This document shows, piece after piece, positions 1 through 10,599 of a DNA stretch of 64,000 bases (its first letter is position 1; every line of letters starts with the position of its first letter). The notes below the pieces were generated by a model, which saw only the letters and a list, made by a program, of their open reading frames with translations, was not told the origin of the DNA and searched no databases. Made by a program: the position numbers and the translations under genes. This DNA comes from Persicaria tinctoria (Eukaryota; Streptophyta; Magnoliopsida; Caryophyllales; Polygonaceae): the NCBI GenBank assembly GCA_037127255.1, contig JBANSL010000008.1:1574896-1638895 (forward strand), in the 5' to 3' direction.

Positions 1-773
1 CGAAGAGAAGGTGGAATACTCTATATCTTCCTCACCTGAATAGAATCCTAATTTTTGCAGTGCTTCCTGCCACACAAGGCGATGAAACCTTAATTGCTGA
101 GTTTTTGTCACTCTTCATTTTCATAGTTTATCAGGAATCAAGTTAAACAAGGAAACAAAGAGAACGCTAAACAAATTGCTCGGACCTGCATCACTCGAAC
201 CTCATCGCCTTCAGATCCGTTCCTCAGAGTCTTATAGTGCAGCTTTTTAGCCTTCGCTTGCTGCTTCCGGAGGTCTTCCTCCTCGTTCTCCTCCTTAGCT
301 GTTGAATTGTGCTTCTCATCGCCCGCCGGAGGAGAAGAAGACGAGGAGGAGGAGGAAGAAATCGCAAGAGGATCCGATCGTGGATTCGGGAGAGAAATCG
401 TGTTTTGCAAAACAGAAGCGGACTGAGATAGCGAATCAGAAAGCGAAGTCCGATGTTCCAATTCCGATTCCAATCGCTGAAGCCTGAGCCGAAGCGAGGA
501 GATCTCGCGCAAAAGAGATTCTCGCTCGGAATTCCAACGCGACTCTTCGCGGAGCCACCGCTGCTCCTCTCGCAGCCACCGTTGCTCCTCCCGGATCCAC
601 CGAGACTCCTCGCTTTCGCCGGAACTCGAACCGGAACTGGAAGCAGTAGCAACGCATAGGAATCGAGGTGAGGAAATCTGAGGATGTGTTGCGCGGGAGA
701 ATGTACAAGGCCTACGAACGCCAAAATGGTGGTGGAGGAAAGATACAGATATGGCGGTAGTTGAAATCGACAT
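1..773 (-). CDS. PTAC5: Plastid transcriptionally active chromosome protein 5 (pTAC5), N-terminal part, cut by window edge
   Basis: Exon 1 runs 773-186 (196 codons), the intron is 185-67 and exon 2 begins at 66 and leaves the window. The joined frame gives LRNGSEGDEVRVMQ then EALQKLGFYSGEEDIEY, the start of the peptidoglycan-binding-like domain of plant pTAC5. Residues 1-45 are Ser/Thr/Arg-rich, as in a chloroplast transit peptide. Residues 57-105 form a charged coiled coil with the repeated WLREEQR block that I recall from pTAC5. Family knowledge: Arabidopsis pTAC5 sits in the chloroplast nucleoid/PEP complex, has a C-terminal DnaJ-type zinc finger (outside this window), and works with HSP21 under heat. 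Oddity: the donor is CAG/GTCCGA, a weak match to consensus. Phase 0 is preserved and exon 2 continues the family sequence, so I accept it. Confidence 0.88.
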
Positions 774-1850
774 TTATCTCTCTCCCTCTCCAAAACAAAA
801 CTGAACTCCGGTTGTGAGAGCCGTGGCATTGCTTAAATATCGTATTTATTTCTACAAACTCGTGGCTAATCCCGATTTTGGGTGTAATTTTTCTTGAACG
901 CTTTTAGCCACCGATTACAATATTTTGCTGAATTTTATTTTTATCCGACTTGAGAAAATATATTAATAATAATATAATTATTTTAACTTGGTTTATTGCA
1001 TACATTTTAGAATCCAAACACACTCATAAATTCGTGTTTTGGGGTCCTGTTTGCTTGGTCTCTTGGAAATATTTATCAACTACTCCGTAGTTTGGAATAA
1101 AGGTGCAAATATCCCAACCTCCAAAATCCAAACCGTGCTTCATTATCGGATACATTGGAGTATTGGACTATTGAAAATACAGGCGCCTTGCCCTATTTTC
1201 ATGTTTTGAACCCGAAACCACAAGGGATTAAAGGAAGAAATGGTCGTTTCTCCATAGAACGCATTAAAGAAAGTATGCAATAAGTCTGAATAAGATTCAT
1301 TTTAAAATCAACCGATTTAATTTGAATTTGCTAGTATAATAGCCACCCAGCTAGCTCTTCCAATATATACTGCCAGTACATGGAAAACCGAGAGAGTTCA
1401 CAATGATCCCACTTCCGTTATGAACAAACAAATTTCCCTTATTCATAAAAGTGACACCATAACTATGAATTACAGCAAGTGATGTTTACTTATTCAAACA
1501 TGATACAAAATGCAGAACGCAATGACAGCAAAATACCAACCGAAGACAACTACATTCACTCGCTAAGCCTTTTTTCCAATCCCCTTGAATGCATAAGTTC
1601 AGGTCATACTTCACGTCTTTTGTTGTGCAAGGAAGAAAAGCCTTTCTGTGAATAGACATTCGATGCAGTCAACATTTTATATTTTTATATACCAGATTTG
1701 CCATAGCCCCAAATGAAACTATTGCCAAGCAACAAGATCTGAACTAAATCCCAAACCATCTATATAGTATTTCATATAACTTTTAAATTCTGCACTAACC
1801 TCACCTCATTTGCATCTATGCCCTTTCATTGTGAGAATAGAAGAGAAATC
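774..1850. other. Intergenic: pTAC5 promoter side and 3' UTR side of the DUF7794 gene
   Basis: Both neighbours read on the minus strand, so this stretch holds the upstream region of pTAC5 (near 774) and the 3' flank of the DUF7794 gene (near 1850). It is AT-rich. I see no open frame, RNA gene or repeat with clear ends. Confidence 0.6.
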
Positions 1851-4800
1851 CTAGTCGAGCTTAACATTGGAATAGAGAAGTGTGTCCCTTGTGAGCGACA
1901 TATTCATGAGAAGATAGACCTGTATGGCAACATTAAGAGGAAAAAATGAGCAATCTAAACTTTGTTCAATAAACTTCTCGTATCATTTTTCCTTTAAAGT
2001 ACCCCAGGGAGGAAAAAAAAAAGTCTTACCCCAATCAAAGTAGCAATAATGAGAACAATCCCTGTAAACCATGCAAGTGTTAACCTAACCAAAGCCACCT
2101 CTGCTATCAAGGTGGAATTTAATGATGTCTTTGCTTCTTCGAGAAAACGGGCTGATGGCAGTGAACCAGATACAACATTCAGCAACTCCTCAGGTTGTGA
2201 TGAATGTGCCTCTTTTAGAATGAGGACTACAACAACTTGATCTGCCCAAAACAGAACAGACAGTTTGAGTGGAGAATTAAGAGGGGAAATATTTAGGTAA
2301 CAGTAGAGAAGTTAAAGTACCAACATCAACAACAAAAAGGTAAAGAAAATGACTCCTACTGAAAGATAAACTTGAAAATATATTCAAATTGAAATCAGAA
2401 TAAACTTCTCCTTGCCAGAAATAGAGTCACCTTTAAGTTCCAATGGTGTAGTCTCAAGAATTTTTGAAATAGCCATGAGGAATAACTCAGTTCCTTGTTG
2501 AGAAATGCCCTTGGGTCCATACTCTTTCAGAGCCTGCAGGAAAATAATATATAATGTTAATGGCACTTCCAGTCACAGATGATTCATTTTTCACATTGTA
2601 ATATATTACCTATTAATCTATGATCCATGCTATCCACTAAAGATACAAGTGTTTCCCATTATTTTTTGTTGTATGTATCTGGTGAGCTTATTCAGTTCAT
2701 GCTTGTGTGCAAATCTTTTGCTACATGGATTCGTTTCTAGAGCAGACATAGAAAAGAAAGCATCTGCACATGAGCAGTTACAGTTGGAACTGACTTTTTT
2801 TCGGAGAGATGTGATATTTTAAATATAAAAAATAATGACAAACCCATACTTCTAAAACATTTACAACTCTTAAAAGAGGCCAGAATCACAGGGTGTCTTA
2901 ACTCAACTAGATGACCAAGAATCTCAACATTCTCGTCCTTGGAATAGACATGCAGGACGATACTCATTCACTGATACCTAAGATTCAAATCAAGAGGTTC
3001 ACAGAGGCCAACCATGAAGTTCACATCTTAAGTTTACGTAATCAAAATTAGTTTTTCCAAACCTTACAAGAAAGGCTTTTCCAAAGATCATTATGTAAAC
3101 TGCAATCAACAACTCAACATAGAGGACCATCATCCCCACTTTATATTTGTATGAACACAATATTGTAGCTCCATTCGCACAGTAATTCACTTCTTTTTCT
3201 ATTAAAAAAAATGTTCAACATATAACACAAGTGGCAAGACAAAACAAAAATACAAATGTTACCTTAATTCCATTGAAATATCCAGTGATTAATCCAGCTA
3301 GATGTCCACTACCCAATGAACTATCATGCATCTCCATTGCCCCCCTAATTCTTCCAACAAAAGATATTAGACTTCTAGTGAATTTGTTGTCTGATATCTG
3401 CAAGTCAATAAGACACCATCTCTTAGTGCTAGCATAAAACCTTATAAAAAAGATTGATGCAATCGGAGTTTCTATACATCCACTATAGACAAGGAATCCA
3501 GGAAAAGGGAAGAAGATTTATTGAAACCTTTGACAGGTGAAGTTTAATCTCGACACCACTGGGCAACGAGAATATCAATTCTCCATTAACTGGTTCCAAG
3601 TCATTGGCAACGTACGAGCCCCCTAACCATGATGCCTGGTCAGCAAAAAATAAGAATAAGATAGGTTTCAAAAAAAAAAGGCATTGGTAAAAACCAAAAC
3701 AAAAAACAAGTTTGCTACTCACAAACTGGCTAATTTCTTTGTCAGTGACTTCCTCGGAGGCACCATCCGAACTATCCAAAGAAATGAAGGCAGCTTCATC
3801 CTCATCTGCAGGACCAATGAAAGCACAGATCAAGTAATTTAACAAAAACGGAGAAAGAATGTCAAGCAGAACTTCTGTAATGTCTGCAAATAACAATGTA
3901 TAAGTACCTGGAAGTTCAATGTGAACTTTATCTGAACTCTGAGTCATCTTGCCCAAGATGGCTCGGCTGGATCCGACGCTATCAGGGGAAAGTGAGACTT
4001 GAGAACCTAAAACCAAATAGAGATCAGAAACAGCTTGCATATTGTTACTCATTACCCACAGAAATCAAATGGAGCAACCAGAGCTCCAGGGGTAGTTTGG
4101 CAAACCTTCAGCAAGAGCAGCTTGAAGCAAAAGAACATGACGAGGTCTATCAAATGGATTAGGCATAAGAATCTCATTCAGCTGCAAATTTTACACGTTT
4201 ACACGAGTAAGGATTATAATCTATCTTGTTTGAAACTCATAAAACAATGTGTGTACAACTTGATTACTAAAAGAAAGTACAGAATCCTTGAAACCTTAGA
4301 TGAACTATCAGCAGAAAGTGTAGCAGGTGGTGCAAACCCAAGTAAGACTGACACTGCAGCCCCAATTTCCCCGGCTGAGAGAGAAGCAGTAGCAATCTGC
4401 CAATTAAATTATACATTGTTGCAGTCAAGCAAGGATAAAAGAAGAAGAAACAATCCGATTCATGAATCATCGAATATGATTAGCACAAGAACGGAAAGAA
4501 ATCGTGTACAGAAATTACACAACAACATCACTTGGTGGGGGTACTATAAAAATCATAAGAAGTATGAGACATAACAATATCAATATCAATAATAAAGGAA
4601 CGAAGACATGAATTCGAAAATAGAATTGAAATTGCTATAAATTTTAGGGTAAAGAGCGCCCTTAGATTAAAATTCAAACTGTAAACATAACATAACAACA
4701 AGCAAAACCAGATTCCACTTATCCGATCTCGTATTTGAATGACAAAAATAATAAAATTCGATGAATCGATAGCTTACACCGGCGATTCCGTCTGAATGGC

Positions 4801-5042
4801 GATTACGAAGATACTGGTGAGTAGGACTATCCAGGAAAACTACAGATGAGCTCGTTTCGGCCTGCAATCGCACGGACAAACAGAAAAACTAATCAAATCC
4901 ACCGATCTGAAACCTAATTGCGACAAAATCAAATCATATAGGTTACGAGGAGGGAGAAGTAAACCCGAGATTGCAGGCACAAAACACCCAAGATGAGGAC
5001 CAGGCAGTGAAATCTGCCAATCGCGTTGCTGAGGCCATCCAT
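1851..5042 (-). CDS. DUF7794-type single-pass membrane protein, 382 aa, 11 exons
   Basis: Exons (5' to 3'): 5042-4965, 4861-4778, 4396-4295, 4181-4106, 4006-3908, 3805-3723, 3635-3528, 3397-3263, 2533-2431, 2241-2030, 1919-1851. All introns are GT-AG and phases agree, giving 1149 nt. The protein starts MDGLSNAIGRFHCLVLILGV, a signal peptide, followed by AETSSSVVFLDSPTHQYLR at the mature N-terminus. A lumenal or extracellular domain rich in short helices follows. One membrane span lies near residues 338-363 (LTLAWFTGIVLIIATLIGVY), then a short tail ends DTLLYSNVKLD. This layout matches a conserved plant family annotated as DUF7794 or 'transmembrane protein', of unknown function. The 729-bp intron 3262-2534 contains a chance 76-codon frame. 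I infer a type I protein of the secretory pathway and cannot assign a reaction. Confidence 0.85.
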
Positions 5043-6128
5043 GGCGTCGGAAGAAGTAGTTTGCGCAGAGAGAAAGAGAAACTAAGATGTGAATCCCCAC
5101 AGACAAATGGTCACGCAGATCGACAGGAAACCAACCATAGCCCATAGGTAACTTGGAACGACGACGTTTTAACTTAGAGAGGGGAGGTGGCACGTTCGTT
5201 ATTTTTGGATTTTTCTACATTAATTTTCCATGGCTTTCTTTTTTATTCGGATATTGAAATTATAAAAAAAAAAGAAAAAAAAAAGAGAGAGAGATTTCGA
5301 TGATCCAGCAAAAACCGACTCTTGTCTTTGTTTGGACATTTGGTCTACGAGAAATAAAATATTATTCGATAATAATTATATGAAAAACATAGAAAAATAG
5401 ATTAAGTTCAGCTGGAAAAAAACTAAAATTGACAACTCGATGTTGATTTGAAAATTAACCAAAAGAAAAACTTACCAAAAAATGACCAGAAGACAAAAGG
5501 TGATTAAATAGTTGAAACCTAATAGGATTTTTGAAACTAAATTTTGATGGAGGAAAGGTTAATTTTGGTCTTGCCGCTTCGGGTTTTGTCATTTGGAATT
5601 GTGTTGGTGAAGTCCTTTTTTGTGGGACTCGGGTCGATTTCTACCTTACAAGCGAAGTGTCTAGGCCTCTAGGCTAAGCTTTGGGACGTTGCATCGAAAG
5701 GATTCGCGCGTTTGGAGGTGAAGGGGGGGGGGGGGGGGGCTAATTGATGGTGATCAATGTCGTTAAGTAAGGGTATTTGGAAGGTGTCGTGGGAGGTTGA
5801 GCCGGTGATTTCAGACATCCTTGGGCTTTGCAAATCCTTTATCAGTGTCTCCTTCTCCAACATTTTTTAGAAAGGGAACCAAGTTGGTGCACGGTTGACG
5901 CACCTCGGTTTCACCTCTTTGATGTTTGTTGATTACCCACCTATTGAGATCGATGTCTTTGTCCGTCACGGCACTCTTGGGTGTTGGCTCAATCCAGTTG
6001 ATCAACCCCAAATCCATGTATCAAAAAAAAAGAAAGTAAATAGAACATGTATTCCTAATTTCAAATTCTTATTTAACAAAAAAAAAGATCCAGTAAATAG
6101 AGAGTCTAATGAATATCAATGATGTATC
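5043..6128. other. Intergenic: promoter side of the DUF7794 gene, with a 17-G tract
   Basis: Upstream region of the minus-strand gene at 1851-5042. It contains an A-rich patch with a GA run (5264-5295) and an uninterrupted run of 17 G at 5723-5739. Small overlapping frames here have no recognisable domain. Confidence 0.55.
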
Positions 6129-6146
6129 ATATGCCCTTGTGGGAAA

Positions 6147-6645
6147 AAACCACCCTGGGGTGCTTTAAACTCGATTTTAATGGGTCTACTGTAGCGGATG
6201 GAATAAGCATTGTTGGTACGATAATTAAGGACTGGGTCGGCCATCCAATACACATAGGATATCAAAAGTTAGGAAAGAAAAGTCCCCTTATGGCGGAAGC
6301 GTTAGCACTTAAATTAGGAGTTCAACATGCGATACAACTTCAAATAAACAAACTAGTCATCGAAGGCGATTCCCTTATAATTATAAAGTGTTTTGACAAA
6401 CAGACTAATTGCCCTTGGGAAATAGAACTGATCCTATCATACATTAAACTACTTTTATCAACCTTGAGAGAAGTTTCCTTCTCCCATATACTCCGATTAG
6501 GTAACAGAGTGACTGATAAGGTTGCACACATTTGCCACTCTGTTTGGGATGTCGATATCCATAACAATGTTGGTCTCCTCGACCTCATCTGTAAGGATGC
6601 CGCGGGCTGAGCTCTCTCACACGAATTATTTCCTAATAAAAAAAA
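6147..6645 (+). mobile_element. 5'-truncated LINE insertion carrying only the RNase H domain, with poly(A) and 18-bp TSD
   Basis: The 18-mer ATATGCCCTTGTGGGAAA occurs at 6129-6146 and again at 6646-6663, immediately after a short A-rich tail (6637-6645). Between the copies is an open frame ending at 6610. It shows RNase H features of the plant L1 type (RVT_3): FKLDFNGS (first Asp), AEALALKLG (Glu), VIEGDS (second Asp) and a final LGNRVTDKVAH block (last Asp, with T where the family usually has A). Long target duplications plus a tail are the mark of target-primed reverse transcription. 5' truncation explains why only the last domain survives. The frame is uninterrupted over the whole domain, which suggests a recent insertion or a retained function. 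Confidence 0.88.
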
Positions 6646-6663
6646 ATATGCCCTTGTGGGAAA

Positions 6664-7398
6664 TTGCAAAAGGTGGTTTTGTCATCAAAAAGCATACTAC
6701 AATGATCTAGTATTGTAGTTCCTAACTTCCTATGAGGTGTTTTTTTTTGTGATTGTCTATTTGAATCAATGACAAATTGTGTTATGATTAAACAATTGTT
6801 TCGTAATATGAGTTACACAATGTCTTGTATGGCTGATTTTAATGTTGACACGCACAACCATATAATGGTTTTACATAATATTAAGGCTTCTAACGACATA
6901 GGGGTGAATGGCCAACATTGCGTTTTGCTGGTGAGCAATTTGGTTTCACCGAAACTAGTTGGCATTTGATAATGGGTCGACTGTTATGCTGCATAACGTA
7001 AGGATATTTCTCCTAGCAAGCAAACAAACTTGACTATAAGCGAGGCGTTTCAATTTTCAAATATGAGAAAGAGTTGGGAGGGGAGGAGCCTATTGGTTCG
7101 GTCAATACTTCACCACATCTGATTCCAACGATGTTATGCAAATCTAAGAGTAACAAGCGACTTGCAGTCAGTGACGGTCGCATGACTCTCTGAAAGGTGG
7201 GGCAGAATTACAGACTTAAGATTTGCAGGGTCGTTCAATCAATTTTGGAGGCCCTGTACAATTATTAAAATGAGGCCTATGATATTATAGTCATTCTTAC
7301 AAATGAGTATTATTATGTACAAAAGGGCACTTTAATTCTTATACAAATTATTAATATTATTATGTATGTAAGCCTTACATACATACTAATATCTAATA
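6664..7398. other. Intergenic, no gene seen
   Basis: A short open frame at 6769-6969 has no recognisable motif. The end of this stretch is AT-rich and leads into the Helitron. The stretch near 7190-7290 reads like decayed transposon DNA, but I cannot place its ends. Confidence 0.5.
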
Positions 7399-8962
7399 TC
7401 TAATATAATACTAAAACACATGTTAAAGATGCCACTTGGCAACCTCTACTTAATTATAGGCCTAAAAATCCCATGTGGCAATTTTTTATTACTCTTGGGT
7501 CCACCTCAAATAATTAATTAACTTAATTATTAATTACTCCAATATTGTTTAAATAACTATTTATTGTTCAAATATTTTTTTTTATCAACGATCTTATATT
7601 TTAATGATTTTAATTTTTGGATCTTATATTAATTTAAAAATCTAATTATGTGTGAACTAAACCATATATTTTCGCTATATTAGATTATAAATTTATTCAA
7701 AAATCATTTTGATAGCTTTTTTTATTATTAATTTCTATGTAATCTTTTATTAAAAATAGTTGATTCAATTATAAATTCTTTTCATAGATTCTCTACTTTA
7801 AATAATTATTTTTACTTAATTATTTATTAAATTAAAGTGATTGTATCTTATGTATTTTTAAATTAATAAATCTAATTAATTTATTTATAATATTTTTTAG
7901 AATGATTTATTTATAAGCTAACTACCAATTAAGTAATAAGTGTAAAACAATCTAATTAATTTATTTCTTTAATTAATAAATCCAATTAGCTTATTTATAA
8001 TATTTTTTAGAATAATTTATTTACAAGCTACTACCATGCACTCACAGACACGTAATCAGGAAAACTTTGACTCAATTGGTTAGAATTTCTTTATAAAATA
8101 TTTTAATTTTTCTTATAAATTACCTTAAGTGTTTTTAATTAAACAAGGGATTGTTTAAACTTTATCTGAATTTAATGATTTGGTATAAATTTTTGTTTCT
8201 TTTTGTCATCAAATCTTAACAAAATATAGGAAATCTTTTAATTTGTATTACCTTTATTTGTAATTTGATTTTGTTATAGATTTTCTCCAATTCAAACTAT
8301 AGTCGCACTTTTCAACTTTTTCAATTTCAATTTTAATATCATTTTAGTTACAAAACTAATTCCATGAAAAAATATATAACATGCTCAAATAAAACTAATA
8401 AAATGATAATATTTGATAGAGTTTTTAGCTTATTAAAATAACATGTCAAAAAAAATAAAATTGCCTATATTTTGAGGCAAAAGGATTTTTTTTTTACTTT
8501 TAAGTTTGTTAATATAATATATCTTTTTTTATGTGCTCTCCATCCCAAAATTCTGAAAATTTCATTCACCGGAGTTTGTGAAATGTGTAGTCCAACAAAT
8601 GTGTGTTTAATGCTCAAAGTAATCAATCAACTTAGGCTTAGAAAAAAACCCATTCTCAAACAACAGTGGTGACTCTAAAATTTGTACTACCTTTGTCTCA
8701 AAATATCGACCATTTTACTTTTTAGCACGTTTTTCAAGGAGCTAAAAACTTTATAAAATATTAATAAAATTATTAGTTTTTAAAAATAATATTATCATTA
8801 TTAATAAGTATAATATTACTTTTAAAAATAATATTATCATTTTCATATTATTATTATATTATAATATATCTAATATATAATGTAAATAAATTATGAAAAT
8901 ATATTCTAAAAAATGTAATATATTTTACAAATCCCGTGCATCACGCACGGGTACTGCGCTAG
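7399..8962 (+). mobile_element. Non-autonomous Helitron, about 1.56 kb
   Basis: The element begins A/TCTAATATAATACTAAAAC and ends with a 7-bp hairpin (CCCGTGC 8933-8939, loop 8940-8944, GCACGGG 8945-8951), a short spacer and CTAG at 8959-8962 followed by T. Insertion between A and T, a 5' TC, a 3' CTRR and a GC hairpin about 10 bp before the end are the defining marks of plant Helitrons. No Rep/helicase frame is present, so it is non-autonomous. An older Stowaway-like half end (near 8680-8760, 'AAGGAGCTAAAAACT') is embedded in it. Confidence 0.8.
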
Positions 8963-9686
8963 TTACAACACTAAATTAATTCCCATGACTTTAAAATATT
9001 TCCGGCTATAAAGTTCATTGTAAAGATTTTTTACAATAAAATGTTTATATTTATGTAACATGCTATATTACAGATATTATAGATCATTATACAATTTGAA
9101 TTATTTTATAAGTAAATTTAATTTGTTTAATATGATGTTGAAATTTTGAATGTGTTTTTTTTTTAAAGTATCAAAAGATTTATGAAATCTTATATATTAC
9201 TAAAGTTGAGAAAAATAATTTGAAATGTCATCATTCTATAATTGAGTTTTTTAGGAAAAACTAAAACATCCAATATATGCTAAATAAAATGAAATAATTA
9301 ATTTTTTTAATATAAATAAATTATTTACCATCGTCATAATTAATAAGATAGAAGAGGTAATATGTGTAAATTCACTATAATTATTTACGAAAGGCAAAAT
9401 GAAGCTAAGAAAAAAAAACAAATTTAAATAAAGAAAATTATAACAAAAGCAGGGGATTTGTTTTTCGAGGAAGCACAACACAAGGAAAAAGGAAAAAAAT
9501 AGTGGGATAAAAAATTCAAACAAGAAATAAAAGAGGAAAGTGGGATAAAAAAAATTCAAACAAGAAATAAAAGAGGAGCAAAGGAATCGAACTAGGACTT
9601 TTGGTATCATTTAATTTCCTCTCTTTGCCATTTACCAACTACGTTAAGTGGATTAATTAATTCAATATTCATTCTAATTTTACTTA
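8963..9686. other. Intergenic, AT-rich
   Basis: No gene seen. A direct duplication of roughly 40 bp (GGGATAAAAAATTCAAACAA and what follows it, near 9501 and 9542) and A-rich strings account for the long minus frame at 9251-9610, which is Phe/Leu-rich and not a real protein. Confidence 0.5.
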
Positions 9687-10051
9687 GGGTTCATTTGTTT
9701 AGAAACTGAAAACCCAAGAATAGAAAAACCCAAGAAGTAGATGAAATATATGTGTTTGGTTGGAATTTTAGTCTCAAGAAAACCCAGGAAGTTAAATTTC
9801 CAGAAATTTAAATTCATCCATTTCAAGAGAATTTAATTTACCTACTTCCCCCTAGGTAAGTTCCGTTGTTCCAATTCCACCTTTTATAAAAAGAAATTTC
9901 CAATTTTCCTATTTTAATTCCTACCATTTAAAATCCAACCAAACATATTTTTTCAATTTCCGAGAAGTGCAATACGTTGGAATTGAATTTCCGGGAAGTA
10001 ATTTCCTGGGAATTGTTCTTCCCGTGTTAAACTAGATGATTAAATGAACCC
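9687..10051. mobile_element. PIF/Harbinger (Tourist-like) MITE, 365 bp
   Basis: TIRs GGGTTCATTTGTTTA (left) and TGATTAAATGAACCC (right) are near-perfect complements. The element is flanked by TTA at 9684-9686 and 10052-10054, the 3-bp target duplication typical of PIF/Harbinger. No coding capacity. Confidence 0.78.
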
Positions 10052-10582
10052 TTATTACAAAAATACCATATATATATAAATAAACTATTTTTTTCTCTAA
10101 ACTCCATGGCCTGTGGGTTGAAAAGTGGGGCGGCCGCCTACGCGCTCGTGCTTGCAGTCGTCTTGCACAAAGTTGCATCAAGTACTCTTAACATATAGGA
10201 TTGATAAAATAGTGCAATGTCTCAGTACTCTTTGTTTGCTAGTGCTATAAATTAAGTATATAGGCAGTACATACTACATAGTACATACATATAGGCATTT
10301 CCTTATTTAGTCAATCACTTGTTTATTAAGTACAAAATCTCTTTATAATAATAAGGATAAAATACATTTTTAAATGCAATTAATGTTCCTTTTGGAGTTC
10401 AGATAAAATGCACATTGGTGTAAATGTAGATTTAACAAAAATACATATATCGAAAACAACTCGTTCTAATCAAATTAACATTATAAAATTACCACAAAAT
10501 TAATACACTATTTTTTCACCTATTTTCAACGTTGATAGCAACGAAGAAGATAAAAAGAATAAATATTATAAGTAATCAAACA
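10052..10582. other. Intergenic, AT-rich
   Basis: No open frame or structured repeat recognised between the MITE and the retroposon that follows. Confidence 0.5.
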
Positions 10583-10599
10583 GTACACCATCTCAAGGA

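Noticed and set aside
2737..2967. 76-codon minus frame between DUF7794 exons
   Set aside because: It lies in the 729-bp intron. The flanking exons join in phase without it and its sequence does not fit the family.
7190..7290. Patch resembling decayed hAT-like transposon DNA
   Set aside because: Too short and degraded to define ends or coding.
9251..9610. 119-codon minus frame, Phe-rich, membrane-like
   Set aside because: A-rich DNA with an internal direct repeat; no conserved features.
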